Positions 9,716 through 19,124 of a stretch of DNA of 61,035 nucleotides are shown here, piece after piece; the first letter of the stretch is position 1; every line of letters begins with the position of its first letter. Made by a program: the position numbers and the translations under genes. This DNA comes from Nostoc sp. MG11. GTDB lineage: Bacteria > Cyanobacteriota > Cyanobacteriia > Cyanobacteriales > Nostocaceae. The stretch is taken from positions 1 through 61,035 of the forward strand of contig NZ_JACXXN010000034.1 of NCBI RefSeq assembly GCF_014904695.1, in the 5' to 3' direction. Under the pieces are notes generated by a model, which ran no database searches, was not told the origin of the DNA, and saw only the letters and a program-made list of their open reading frames with translations.

Positions 9716-10897
9716 TTACTTTAGTTTACTAATAGTATCTTTCAAAATTATATGTTTTGTTGAGTCGAAACTGATTATACCTTGTTGTTGTAATTTACCC
9801 ATTAATCGGGTAATTGTTACTCTGGTAGTGCAGCAGGCATTAGCAATATCTTCATGAGTGAAGCGAACACTGAAGCGAGTTCCCTCCGACACAGATTCAC
9901 CAACTTCCTGTTTTAAAAGTTGCAATAGATGGTGCAAACGCTCTTGTACCCGTCGCCTTCCAGCAATCACTAAAAAAGATTCTGTTTGCTGTAACCGCTG
10001 ATTTATTTTTGGCAAAAGGACATGGCTTAGCATTGGTTGAGCAGCTATCTCTGCTACATGAATTGACACTAACTCGACATCACAGAGGGCTGTTGCTTGG
10101 TAAATATTTAGAGAGGTCATACTAGAGCCAAAAACCATTCCTGCTGTTGCCAACCCGATTACTATTTCTTCGTTTGTGTCACAGAAGGTACTTAATTTGA
10201 CCCAACCATGACAAACATACAAAATTTCTAACGGGTTGACGGGAATATTTTCTCCTTTGGAATATTTTTGCACAGAGCGATCGCCGATGAGGTCACTGTC
10301 ATTGTTAACTAAAGTTGATTCTGCCCGTCGGCACTCATTAATCTTACGTAACGTCCAGCTTAGAGAGATTGGCTTGGCCCACTGATTACGGACAACTGCC
10401 ACTGTCAAAGCTGCATTAAAATACTCGCCATGACGTTGCTGCAAGCGTACTATTACTTCTTTAACTTTGTCCGATTGGCATAGCTCAATGATTTGACTCC
10501 GAACGTAGTGACGTTCTTCTAAAACGACGAACTTAAGTATTGGTTTGCTCACAAGAAAATGTTTGGAAACATTAAGTAACGTTGCGGCAGCTAGGTTAGC
10601 TTCTTGAATTATGCCTTCTGTATTAGTTACTAAATAACCCTCTGGTGCAAACTCGAATAAATCTTGGTAGCGTTGGCGTTCTACTTCTAGCAAATTTCGT
10701 GTTTGTACTAGTTCCTCGTTTTGCTGATACAGTTCTTCTACCGCTAACTGCACTACCTTTGAGGTGCTATAAAGTTCCTTAAAAGCTTGCGGTAACAAGT
10801 CTGGTGGAATCCAAGGTAATACTGTAGCAGTTTGGTATAAATCTGCTAAACGCTTATGCAATGCTTCTGTACGTTGAAGAAATAGTTCTATGTCCAC
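9716..10897 (-). CDS. PAS-domain Crp/Fnr-family transcriptional regulator
   Basis: A 393-residue regulator. Residues 1-80 form a helical/coiled-coil segment, about 82-190 a PAS domain (FEFAPEGYLVTNTEGIIQEAN), about 195-300 a degenerate cyclic-nucleotide-binding-like beta barrel, and about 315-390 a Crp-type winged helix whose recognition helix reads CCTTRVTITRLMGKLQQQG, close to NtcA-type proteins. PAS sensing fused to a Crp output is a recognised cyanobacterial arrangement, but the signal is not known. It is transcribed ahead of glpK with a 122-base gap, making glpK a plausible target. ATG at 10897 is followed by a clean N-terminus. Confidence 0.85.
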   Translation of the reverse strand: MDIELFLQRTEALHKRLADLYQTATVLPWIPPDLLPQAFKELYSTSKVVQLAVEELYQQNEELVQTRNLLEVERQRYQDLFEFAPEGYLVTNTEGIIQEANLAAATLLNVSKHFLVSKPILKFVVLEERHYVRSQIIELCQSDKVKEVIVRLQQRHGEYFNAALTVAVVRNQWAKPISLSWTLRKINECRRAESTLVNNDSDLIGDRSVQKYSKGENIPVNPLEILYVCHGWVKLSTFCDTNEEIVIGLATAGMVFGSSMTSLNIYQATALCDVELVSIHVAEIAAQPMLSHVLLPKINQRLQQTESFLVIAGRRRVQERLHHLLQLLKQEVGESVSEGTRFSVRFTHEDIANACCTTRVTITRLMGKLQQQGIISFDSTKHIILKDTISKLK

Positions 10898-11490
10898 TGT
10901 AACTTCCCGCTACTTGCTTGCAAAAGTTGGGCAAAAAAGTCAATTGTATAAAAATACTGTTGGTAAATCAGAGTTAACAGCCGCATTTGCATTGAATTAT
11001 TACCGAATGGTTACTTCTGTTAGCGGTTACTGCTCACCTGACAGCAGATTCATCTTTAAGAACACTTTTGCTTGTGGGATTTTACCTATACATTCGCCAA
11101 CAGTAACCGTAGTATTGGATTAAAGTACAACATTTAGCAAGCTGCTGAGTGACAAAATTAACCTTTGCCAAGTGGAATTTATATTTAACTAAGCTCTAGA
11201 ACGGTATATTTTTTCAGGCTTTTTGAAAATTACTGTCGTCCTACAATACAGATAGGCCAGTAATCTCGATAACAAACATCAGGGTTTAAACTAGAATTCA
11301 TTGAAATAATTGATAGTAACGCATTGATAATTTTTACTTTGACACACCTCCTTGACAAATATTTTACAGCTTGCTGTTGCCAAATGATAAAGCTATAGCC
11401 AATCAGAGTCATCAAACAATCTGGCTGTTGCGTGAAGAATTAAACTAAGTCTGACAACAGTTTGTATATAGGTAAATTAATCTTTACTAA
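10898..11490. other. Long spacer, left part, no gene
   Basis: Upstream region of the PAS-Crp regulator. Short reading frames of 60-77 codons exist on both strands but lack ribosome binding sites and recognisable composition, so I do not call them. No tRNA or riboswitch-like structure was recognised. Confidence 0.45.
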
Positions 11491-11768
11491 GGGGATGTTT
11501 TAAAAGGGTCTTTATCTGTCATGTTGTAGCTATACTGACCGTAGGGTATGCAGCGTAGCGGAATGAAACATCTGATGTATGTGGTCAAAAACCTAGATTC
11601 TTTTCTACGAGATGCTGCTTTGTAGCTTGCTTCCCCGTAGGATGCCCAAAGGGCTGTAAGGCGAACACAGTCATCTGCGGAGGGAAACCCTCTCGTAGCG
11701 CTGTCTCACAGTAGAAGCGTCTACAGAATGACATTTTTATCTTATCTTGTGACTTTACAAACATCCTC
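11491..11768. mobile_element. Putative MITE, about 280 bp
   Basis: The left end reads GGGGATGTTTTAAAAGGGTC and the right end, read on the other strand, GAGGATGTTTGTAAAGTC, an imperfect terminal inverted repeat. Both ends abut TA dinucleotides, as for elements moved by IS630/Tc1-type transposases. The interior contains other small dispersed repeats (for example around 11620-11720) and no gene, so it must depend on a transposase elsewhere. Confidence 0.45.
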
Positions 11769-12555
11769 TAAAATTGCTCTTTACTTTTGAATGATGCTTC
11801 TGTTGTTTAACCAAAATTTATTAAGCCTCGATAATTTAGTATTTATGTTCTTTATTGCTATTAGTCATCACAATAACTATTAATATTTTGTGCAACTTCC
11901 ACCACAGGAATCAAGCTACTACTACTGAAGGGGTAGAGTTTAGTTAACTTTGTATGTGTTTATGAATACAATTAAATTTTATGTAATATTTTACACTTTA
12001 TTAACCTACACTAGTAAGCGAGCGACAGGGACAGTTTTACTTAGTAAAACTCTATATGGTTCAGTTAATTTAACGAAGTCAGAAGTCAGAGAGAAGACGG
12101 AAGAAGGATGATCCTTCTGATATCATGTCCGCTTAATTAGTTATAATTCCCGCATCTGTGCAAAAATCGGAAAATCCTCTTTCCCCCTGCTCCCTGCTCC
12201 GGTTGCTGAGCGCAGTCGAAGCACTGCTCCCTTACGGTCTTAATGATAAGTCTTTCGCCGGACACGATATGACTCCTGACTCCAGAGTTCTTCCTTATTG
12301 TTCAGCATTTATTCTGGCGGGGTTGGAATCTCCGTACTTATTTTTCCTTCTTCCTTCTTGTTCAATCACTCAAAAAAATGTATAAATGTATAGAGCAACA
12401 CCCAGTTATTTAATAATAATCCGTCTCTTTAGTTAGAGATAAGCAAAATAGTAACTTGCTGTAATTGAAGAATGCGTAACAGCTTATCAATGCGCGAGTT
12501 CTAAGGAGTGATAGGTGAGGTGTAAATGCTATCAAGTCTTATCACTCCTCTTTTA
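11769..12555. other. Long spacer, right part, no gene
   Basis: Nearly 800 bases of low-complexity AT-rich sequence followed by a patch (about 12075-12370) of repetitive motifs such as agtcagaagtcag and ccctgctccctgctcc, a kind of filler common in Nostoc-type spacers. The reading frame through that patch has no credible start and is not called. Confidence 0.5.
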
Positions 12556-14103
12556 TTACTGTCCGATGTTAAGTAATTTTGCCATAGCTAGCCGTTGCAA
12601 TTTACCAGTGGCTCCACGAGGTAGTTGACCCAGAATATGAATTTGCTTGGGGACTTTGAAATCTGCCAACATAGTTGAGCAGTGTGCTAAAAGTTCTTCT
12701 TTGCTGGCTTCTGCTTTGAGAACTACAGCGGCGTGGATATCTTCTCCTAAAGTTTTGTGGGGGACGGCAAAGGCCAGAGCTTCAACAACCTTAGGATGGC
12801 GTAGCAAGACATCATCCACCTCTAAGGGAGAAATTTTTTCCCCACCTCGGTTAATCAACTCTTTAATACGTCCAGTTAAGCGGAGATAGCCATCTTCATC
12901 CAGTGTGCCTTGATCGCCCGTGCGGAACCAACCGTTGACAAAAGCAACGGCATTAGCTTCTGGGTTGTTTTCGTAGCCGTCAATAACATTGGGTGCTTTA
13001 ATTACTACCTCGCCTAAGCTTCCTTGCGAGAGCAGATTGCCATCAGAGTCCATGATGCCGACTTCTACACCAAAGCCATAGCCAACAGTTCCGGGTTTCC
13101 GCACTTTCGGCGGTAGGGGGTTAGTTGTCATTAAGTGAGATGCTTCGGTCATACTGTAAGATTCCAGCACAGGAGCATTCAAGGTTGCTTCCAGCTGTTC
13201 GATGATAATCGGGGGTAGAGAAGCACTACTTGAGCGAATGAAGCGGAAGGGGTTGGCTTTGACAATTTCTGTGTTGCGGCTAGCGCGTGCCAAGATTGTC
13301 TGGTGCATGGTGGGCGCAGCGGAGTACCAGGTAGGTTTGAAGGTTGCTACAAGTTTCCAAAATTCTAAGGCATTGAAACCATTGGGACAAACTAGTGTAC
13401 CGCCAGATGCCAAGGTTGCCAGCAAACACCCCACCAGTCCGTGTATGTGAAACAGTGGCATTAAACAAAGTGTAGTGTCAGATGCCGTTAGGGAGTAAGC
13501 ACCGATAATGTTGTTGGCTGAGGCGATCAGGTTCCGATGCCGAATGGGGACACGCTTAGGGCGACTAGTAGTCCCACTGGTATGCAGAATCATTGCTACA
13601 TCATCGGCATTCGGGGCTACAGGATTGAGAGATTCTTTTTGTGCTGAGCCTGCTTTGACTAATTCAAAGCTTAATGTGCCGTCAGGGTTGACTTTGGCAT
13701 TGATTAGCATCATGTCAGATGTGGTGGCAGACACCGCCGCTTCTGGTTCCTCAGACAGAGTAATCAGCGCTTTTGCCTGGGTATCTTCGTAATAAAAGGC
13801 AAATTCTTCTTGCTTATATTTGGGATTTAGGGGTGCAGCAGTGCCACACAAGGAAGCAGCAATAAAGGTAATTGCCATCGGTGAACCGTTAGCCATAGCA
13901 ATGGCAATGCGATCGCCTTTGGTGTTGGCGTTGACGAAGCCTCTCGTAGAGAAGCCATCGCCTCCTTTTAACCCAAAGCTGTTAAGTTGAGATACTAATT
14001 CAATAACATTTCCACGCAATTGTTTATAGCTCAGTGATGCTCCATTAGGTGTGACTAAGGCTGGATGATTGTCTTCCCCTGCTAAAAGCTCAAATAAATT
14101 CAT
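12556..14103 (-). CDS. AMP-forming acyl-CoA synthetase with in-frame repeat insertion
   Basis: A 515-residue ANL-superfamily ligase that activates a carboxylic acid as acyl-AMP and then acyl-CoA. P-loop MILHTSGTTSRPKRVPI, the ESYSMTEASH substrate/AMP segment, GWFRTGDQGTLDEDG, the hinge RIKELINRGGEKISP and the catalytic Lys in PRGATGKLQR are all present. It resembles the plant AAE3/yeast Pcs60 branch (oxalyl-CoA synthetase-like), but acid specificity is not readable. Residues about 48-62 (GDGFSTRGFVNANTK) interrupt the usual GLKxGDRIAIAMANG run and come from a 45-base repeat insertion that keeps the frame. This loop near the N-terminus may be tolerated. The start codon is ATG 14103. It is divergent from the BMP lipoprotein gene. 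Confidence 0.9.
   Translation of the reverse strand: MNLFELLAGEDNHPALVTPNGASLSYKQLRGNVIELVSQLNSFGLKGGDGFSTRGFVNANTKGDRIAIAMANGSPMAITFIAASLCGTAAPLNPKYKQEEFAFYYEDTQAKALITLSEEPEAAVSATTSDMMLINAKVNPDGTLSFELVKAGSAQKESLNPVAPNADDVAMILHTSGTTSRPKRVPIRHRNLIASANNIIGAYSLTASDTTLCLMPLFHIHGLVGCLLATLASGGTLVCPNGFNALEFWKLVATFKPTWYSAAPTMHQTILARASRNTEIVKANPFRFIRSSSASLPPIIIEQLEATLNAPVLESYSMTEASHLMTTNPLPPKVRKPGTVGYGFGVEVGIMDSDGNLLSQGSLGEVVIKAPNVIDGYENNPEANAVAFVNGWFRTGDQGTLDEDGYLRLTGRIKELINRGGEKISPLEVDDVLLRHPKVVEALAFAVPHKTLGEDIHAAVVLKAEASKEELLAHCSTMLADFKVPKQIHILGQLPRGATGKLQRLAMAKLLNIGQ
13918..13962. repeat. 45-bp in-frame insertion of a small dispersed repeat
   Basis: On the coding strand the insert lies between two GGCGAT copies 45 bases apart. 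Its core GGCTTCTCTACGAGAGGCT is the palindromic type of small dispersed repeat scattered through Nostoc genomes; partial relatives occur at about 4598-4624, 11685-11715 and 29070-29100 in this window. It adds 15 codons to the acyl-CoA synthetase gene. Confidence 0.7.
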
Positions 14104-14340
14104 TAAGTAACCTCCAGAAAACTCTATCTCGTTGTAGGAATAATTGTTAAGTAAAAACCTGTATTTTAATATACGTTTTATTAAAAAATATTGTGATTTT
14201 GTATAATATCAACCATTATTTGCTTTCTTTTACATGTAAATTAACGGCAAAAATCAAAAGTTAAAATTAAGTTAATACTGTATTTCTCGCTACTTAGACT
14301 CAAAAAAATCTTTTCCAGCAACTAAACCAAATTAATAAAT

Positions 14341-15483
14341 ATGGATCGTCGGAATTTTCTAAAGTATGCCACTTTAGCAGGATCTAGTTTTGCCTTAGCC
14401 AGCTGTATTCAGGGTAGAAATTCCAATTTACAGAGTGATGTATCTCCCTCAGCGTCGCCTGTGGTAGGAAATGAACTCTTAAAGGTAGGATTCCTTTATG
14501 TAGGGTCTGTGAGAGATTTTGGTTGGACTTATGCCCATGATTTGGGGCGCAGGGAAATGGAAGCCAATCTTCAGGATAAGGTAAAAACTACCTTTGTCGA
14601 AAATGTCAACGAGGGTGCTGATGCCGAGAGAGTGATTCGCCAACTGGCATTAGATGGCAACAAGTTGATTTTCACAACTTCCTTTGGCTACATGAACCCT
14701 ACAATTAAAGTCGCCAAAGATTTTCCCAATGTGGTCTTTGAACACTGTGCCGGATACAAACGCATTGCCAATGTTGGCACTTATTCAGGACGCTTTGAAG
14801 AACCGCGGTACCTAACTGGCATGATTGCTGGGAAAATGACAAAATCTAATGTAGTTGGTTTTATCGGAGCCTACCCCATTCCAGAGGTGATTAGAGGCAT
14901 AGGTGCATTCGCCCAAGGACTGCGGGCAACAAATCCCCAAGCAAAAGTTAGAGTATCTTGGATACAAAGTTGGTATGATTCAGCTAAAGAAAGGGAAGCA
15001 GCTCAAGCTTTGATCAATTTAGGCGCGGATGTCATGACGCAGCATACTAACTCAGGTGTCGTTGTGCAACTAGCTGAGGAAAAAGGTATTTATGCTTTTG
15101 GTTACAACACCGATATGAGTAAGTTTGGTCAAAAAGCACACCTGACATCTGCAATCAATAAATGGGGCAAATTTTATACAGATAAAGCTTTGGCTGTGAT
15201 GAGTGGCACATGGCAATCACAAGCGGTTTGGGATGGCATTGGTGAAGGGATGGTAGATATTTCTCCAATGAATAAAGCGATTCCGGCTGATGTGCAACAA
15301 TTAGTGAACACGAAGCGCGATGAGTTTATTCAGGGTGCTGCTCATCCTTTTGATGGCCCAGTAACAGACCAAAAGGGAGTAGTGCGAGTACCAAAAGGCA
15401 AGGTGTTAGATGATCAAGGACAACTAGCGATGGATTGGTATGTTGAGGGAATTGAAGGGTCAATTCCCAAGCGCAAATCCTAG
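14341..15483 (+). CDS. BMP-family lipoprotein, ABC-type substrate-binding protein
   Basis: A 380-residue periplasmic binding lipoprotein of the BMP/PnrA (Med) family, whose members bind nucleosides or related small molecules for an ABC importer. The N-terminus reads MDRRNFLKYATLAGSSFA with a lipobox-like ALASC, so it is exported (RR suggests Tat) and lipid-anchored at Cys22. Mature motifs include GFLYVGSVRDFGWTYAHDLG, the FTTSFGYMNPT segment and GFIGAYPIPEVIRG, all typical. No permease or ATPase gene is adjacent, so the importer is encoded elsewhere or the protein acts as a sensor. The gene is divergent from the acyl-CoA synthetase gene with about 237 bases between start codons. Confidence 0.9.
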   Translation: MDRRNFLKYATLAGSSFALASCIQGRNSNLQSDVSPSASPVVGNELLKVGFLYVGSVRDFGWTYAHDLGRREMEANLQDKVKTTFVENVNEGADAERVIRQLALDGNKLIFTTSFGYMNPTIKVAKDFPNVVFEHCAGYKRIANVGTYSGRFEEPRYLTGMIAGKMTKSNVVGFIGAYPIPEVIRGIGAFAQGLRATNPQAKVRVSWIQSWYDSAKEREAAQALINLGADVMTQHTNSGVVVQLAEEKGIYAFGYNTDMSKFGQKAHLTSAINKWGKFYTDKALAVMSGTWQSQAVWDGIGEGMVDISPMNKAIPADVQQLVNTKRDEFIQGAAHPFDGPVTDQKGVVRVPKGKVLDDQGQLAMDWYVEGIEGSIPKRKS

Positions 15484-15726
15484 CTGTGTTGTATATTTAC
15501 GGGATGATTTATCTCACGCAGAGGCACAGAGACACAGAGAGAAGTCTGAGCGGCGGCTTCCACCGTTGGCGCAGCCCCACCGTAGGAAACTTTTCAAGAC
15601 AGGCATCAGAACTTCGGAAGAGAGGATAAGGAGTTTGAGATTTCAATACATCAAATTTCATCCCCTGAATCAGCAACACCAGATTTTCAAGCCTGTTTCT
15701 TTTACGAATTACTTTAGCGTAGCCCA
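15484..15726. repeat. Spacer with tandem cagaggcacagag-type repeats
   Basis: Downstream of the BMP gene. It contains the short tandem motif acgcagaggcacagagacacagag (15517 onward), which recurs in this window on the other strand at about 31850-31880 and as a weaker copy near 36215. It looks like filler DNA without a gene. Confidence 0.5.
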
Positions 15727-16191
15727 TTACGAATTATGAAACATTTTCTGCAAATTTTCTGGCTGCGTAACCGCTAAATATTGCGCTGCCATTTCTGGTG
15801 TAAGCAGTTCTAGCATGACTTTGTTTTCTAACCATAACTCGATGACATCGAAGAAAGATTCGCGGTTACAACGTAAGACTCTCCAGCCTTCCCGTTTTGC
15901 AATCTGCTCGATTTTTTCTTGAGTAGAAGAGACAGAGATTGCTGCATGAGTAGCTGTAAACCCAGAAGAGGTAGCCGCTTCTGCAAACATACACTGATCA
16001 TCTCCTTCACCAGGTATTAGCTGAGTTTTCAACGGATAAACTTCAATTCCCGTCCCATGTTCGTCGAGAGGGAAAACCATGTAACTACCTGGGTGAGGAA
16101 AGAAAGGAAAAGCTTGCCCATTCAATATTTCAGCTAGAACCTGGGCAACGTGCTGAGGGTTTTGAGCAGAAATAGAAATGTGATGAATCAT
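15727..16191 (-). CDS. VOC-fold (glyoxalase-like) protein
   Basis: A 154-residue protein of the vicinal oxygen chelate fold. The N-terminal strand MIHHISISAQNPQHVAQVL and the second-half strands FTATHAAISV and VIELWLENKVMLELL give the two beta-alpha-beta-beta-beta modules expected. Metal-ligand positions are His (HHIS), His (ATHAAI) and Glu (VMLELL), so a metal site is possible. The ATG at 16191 is chosen over 16212 because GAGG lies about 8 bases before it. The substrate is unknown. The gene is isolated, converging with the BMP gene. Confidence 0.75.
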   Translation of the reverse strand: MIHHISISAQNPQHVAQVLAEILNGQAFPFFPHPGSYMVFPLDEHGTGIEVYPLKTQLIPGEGDDQCMFAEAATSSGFTATHAAISVSSTQEKIEQIAKREGWRVLRCNRESFFDVIELWLENKVMLELLTPEMAAQYLAVTQPENLQKMFHNS

Positions 16192-16427
16192 ATTTGTTAC
16201 CTCATACCCCATAATTATGATGGGGTTGATAAACTTGTTGGTTTGCGGAGTGCTTATCTAGTACGATTAGCTTTATTATTTTTCAACGCATTTTGAGCAT
16301 TTTATGCATTGAGTATAAAGAAGGCTACCAAGAAATGAATGAGTTGGTTTCTCGGTTGCAGGTAACAGGTATTTCTTTTTTACTACAGAAGGAGAGCAAG
16401 AATCAGAAAGTTTAATGATTTGATACT

Positions 16428-17600
16428 CTAAGCTAGTTCTGATTGACCATCAAAACGGCGAAACAAAAACAGCCAAAGTGGTAAAGAACTATTAATGGCG
16501 ATGAGTCGCACTAAATGACCAGTTGTGACAATTTCAACATTATGATTCAATGCCAGGGAAACTAAGATCATTTCGGCTGATCCTCCTGGTGCTGTAACCA
16601 ACAGACAAGTCAACCAGTCCCAAGAGGTTAATTGCATAGCAAGTATAGCAGCGATCGCTCCGGCAGCGAGGGTCATCGCAACAGACATCAAAGCGTAACC
16701 TAGAGTCTGTTTTCCAAAAGTGGGTTTGTCTCCCCAATACTCACCAACAGTAATCCCTAAAAGCATTTGACCTAATAAGTTGATTACTGGTGGTGGATTA
16801 AAGTGAATATCTCCTACAAAAGGCAGGCAATTGAGCAAAGAATTAAATCCTATACCAATCAACAATGCCCCAAAAAAATCGCCAGCAGGAATTTTAAATA
16901 AAATAGCAAGATAAACTACTAATCCAGTAACTAATAATACTAATAACAGTAATTCTAGTTGAGATAGATCGAGATTAAGTAAAGCACTTTTCACAGGCAG
17001 GGTTTGCGGATTCCAGTAATTACCAACTGATGTTCTGGCAATAAAGGGAATTGTCAAAACTACGGTTGTGACACGAATCGCCTGAACTAAAGCTACTAAA
17101 GGAACATTGCGATTGTAATCGGCGGCAATAGCTGCCATAATTCCTACACCACCGGGAACTGTAGCTAGCATTGCTGTTAATAAATTGGTTTGGCTCATGC
17201 GAGAGTAAATGTAGCCAATGCAGCCGCCACACAGTAACAAAAACAAAGTCAGAAAAATAAAAATCGGAATACCAGAAGCAACACTGGTTAGATTTCCGTG
17301 GATACTGGAACCGACAGTTAACCCTACAAATGCCATTCCCACTTTTCTGGCAGTACGGTTAGGTTTGGGGGAATATTGATAGAATAGCCGACATCCTTGA
17401 AGAACTAATGTACCGGCAGCAATCCCACCAAATATCCAGACAATCCCGCCAGTATAAAACTTTGCCAAGAGTAAACCCAGAGGTAATGCCAAAAGCATTT
17501 CTAAGAATAGAATAATTAGTTGCTTAAATAGCTTGGCAATAGCAGTATCTTGATGAGTGGGTTCCTCTAAAACGGCAGTAATACTTATACTTTGATTCAT
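16428..17600 (-). CDS. AbrB-family membrane transporter
   Basis: A 390-residue inner-membrane protein with about ten hydrophobic segments in two homologous halves. The repeated motif TVPGGVGIMAAIA in the first half and TAPGGSAEMILVSLAL in the second identifies the membrane AbrB-duplication family (formerly annotated as ammonia monooxygenase-like), with roles in regulation or transport that are poorly defined. The first 25 residues form a cytoplasmic tail. Start ATG 17600. No co-transcribed neighbour is evident. Confidence 0.85.
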   Translation of the reverse strand: MNQSISITAVLEEPTHQDTAIAKLFKQLIILFLEMLLALPLGLLLAKFYTGGIVWIFGGIAAGTLVLQGCRLFYQYSPKPNRTARKVGMAFVGLTVGSSIHGNLTSVASGIPIFIFLTLFLLLCGGCIGYIYSRMSQTNLLTAMLATVPGGVGIMAAIAADYNRNVPLVALVQAIRVTTVVLTIPFIARTSVGNYWNPQTLPVKSALLNLDLSQLELLLLVLLVTGLVVYLAILFKIPAGDFFGALLIGIGFNSLLNCLPFVGDIHFNPPPVINLLGQMLLGITVGEYWGDKPTFGKQTLGYALMSVAMTLAAGAIAAILAMQLTSWDWLTCLLVTAPGGSAEMILVSLALNHNVEIVTTGHLVRLIAINSSLPLWLFLFRRFDGQSELA

Positions 17601-17983
17601 CGATATGAGTTTTTTTAATTATTTTAACTATGCACTTAAGCTAATGCGATCGCGCAATCTACCTAGAGTTTAAATTCAAAATATCTAGAGGATGACATGA
17701 GGTAAGTTTAAATGAGATTTAACCATAGCACCAATCAACAGGGGTTTATAGCTTGCATAACATCACATCATCTTTTGAGCGCCAATATTTTGTATTTCCT
17801 GTATTTGGTGATATTAATTGTAACGCTTTACGAGATGCTCCCGAAGTTCTGACCAAAGGAAGCCTTCTGCATTCTGCAAATTGCTACAAACTTCTATTTG
17901 CGTAGCTTGCTTCTACGTAGAGGTATGCGAACAGCATCACATAGATATTTTTTTTACCCAGAAGGGGCAGGCGGGGCCCCCTC
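17601..17983. other. Intergenic region with small repeats
   Basis: Upstream of the AbrB-type gene. It includes dispersed-repeat debris around 17826-17935 (for example gcgtagcttgcttctacgtagagg) and a GC-rich patch at 17961-17992 that serves as the target of the adjacent MITE. No gene is supported. Confidence 0.45.
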
Positions 17984-17992
17984 TGGGGATAA

Positions 17993-18159
17993 GCTACGGT
18001 GTACACACATCTCTGTACAAAACCAAAATCTTTGTATATCCTCCTAAATCCCCCTTCAAAAGGGGGACTTTGAGAGGTTTTTGCCCCCCTTTTGAAGGGG
18101 GGTTGGGGGGATCAAAAGCCTGTGGGGCAACTCTAAAAGACTTGTGTGTACACCGTAGC
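17993..18159. mobile_element. 167-bp MITE, copy 1, with 9-bp target duplication
   Basis: The ends are the perfect 17-bp inverted repeat GCTACGGTGTACACACA. The element is flanked by the direct repeat TGGGGATAA at 17984-17992 and 18160-18168, a 9-bp target-site duplication. A second copy of exactly the same length lies at 35254-35420 in the opposite orientation. The interior carries an internal GGGGGATT-rich inverted repeat and no gene, so it is non-autonomous. Confidence 0.85.
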
Positions 18160-18403
18160 TGGGGATAAGAGGCAGGAGGAGAGGTAAAAGCCTCGCTTCG
18201 CACTTCGTTCCTCTGCGCTAACGTGGGCGAAAAAATCCTTGTAAGGCAGGTTGAAACCCCACTCCTTGTGGGTGGCATCATTTCCCCTTTAAGCTTTTCC
18301 CCTCTTCATAAATAATGAAACAGACTTGATATAATATGAAGATAGAGCACAACTGATGTTGTACCCTATAAATACTCTGTATTTATGTTAAGATTTCAAC
18401 TTT

Positions 18404-18838
18404 TTAGTCTTCGTCAAGTGCTGGGAAAACTTCCTCAAACTGCCACAACCTGTCTTTATTTTCGACGAACCAAATACGAGTTTCTGGAGTTAATTTACTC
18501 CAAATAATGTCAACAGGAACATGAGGAGATGCATATTGGTATTGCTCACCAAGTGACTTGAGATTGTCTGTCACATCATGAGGGATTCCAAATTCATCCC
18601 AGTCAACTGCTATATTTCTTCCTGAGACTCCCGCTGTGGGATCAAAAATCAATTGTGCAGCTCTCACTAAGTCAGCAAAGTGTTTCGGTTTAAGTCCGGT
18701 TATTTCTTGAACGTGGAATGATTCGTTATGCTCTTGAGACATTGCCGCTGGAGTCATGAAAATTAGTGGTGTATTGAACTTACTGCCAGAGATTTTTATC
18801 CCAGTAGCTCTAGTTGAGTGCAGAGCCACTAAATTCAC
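18404..18838 (-). CDS. Conserved-looking hypothetical protein
   Basis: A 144-residue soluble protein with no recognised domain. The C-terminal 100 residues are regular and acidic, ending FEEVFPALDED, and contain a VPVDIIWSKLTPETRIWF segment. The annotated start is GTG 18838. The ATG at residue 33 (about 18742) is an alternative, because the first 30 residues have a different composition and no ribosome binding site precedes either. It is flanked by spacers on both sides. Function unknown. Confidence 0.6.
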   Translation of the reverse strand: MNLVALHSTRATGIKISGSKFNTPLIFMTPAAMSQEHNESFHVQEITGLKPKHFADLVRAAQLIFDPTAGVSGRNIAVDWDEFGIPHDVTDNLKSLGEQYQYASPHVPVDIIWSKLTPETRIWFVENKDRLWQFEEVFPALDED

Positions 18839-19124
18839 TTATCTTTCTTTTTGTCTAGATTTTAGCTTATAATTACTGTTATAAAGTTGCTCATAATATT
18901 GCTTTCACATTTGGTATTTACCATTAGTAATAGAGTGTCATAAATCTTAAAATATCAAGCTAAATTTTCATTTTACATACCAGATTAATGAAGATTCAGC
19001 TTCTAGCAAAAGGTTTTTTTAAACTAAATAAATATCTATCCAGAGATAAATTACTAAAATTTGCAAACTAGCTTAGGGTATATAGAGTTTCGGCTACAAG
19101 TATTGGATCTTCTAAAACGATTTC

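Noticed and set aside
10890-11123. A 77-codon plus-strand frame overlapping the start of the PAS-Crp gene
   Set aside because: No ribosome binding site, composition unlike neighbouring proteins, and it overlaps the likely promoter of the regulator.
12158-12385. A 75-codon frame in the spacer before the acyl-CoA synthetase
   Set aside because: It is made of repetitive filler sequence (ccctgctccctgctcc and similar), not a protein-like sequence.
16282-16413. A short plus-strand stretch reading EYKEGYQEMNELVSRLQ
   Set aside because: It looks coding in composition but is only about 40 codons, has no start and no recognisable family; possibly a gene relic, not enough to call.
17993-18159. The GGGGG-rich hairpins considered as CRISPR-like repeats
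   Set aside because: There is no regular spacing or series of repeats; the terminal inverted repeats and target duplications explain the sequence as a MITE.
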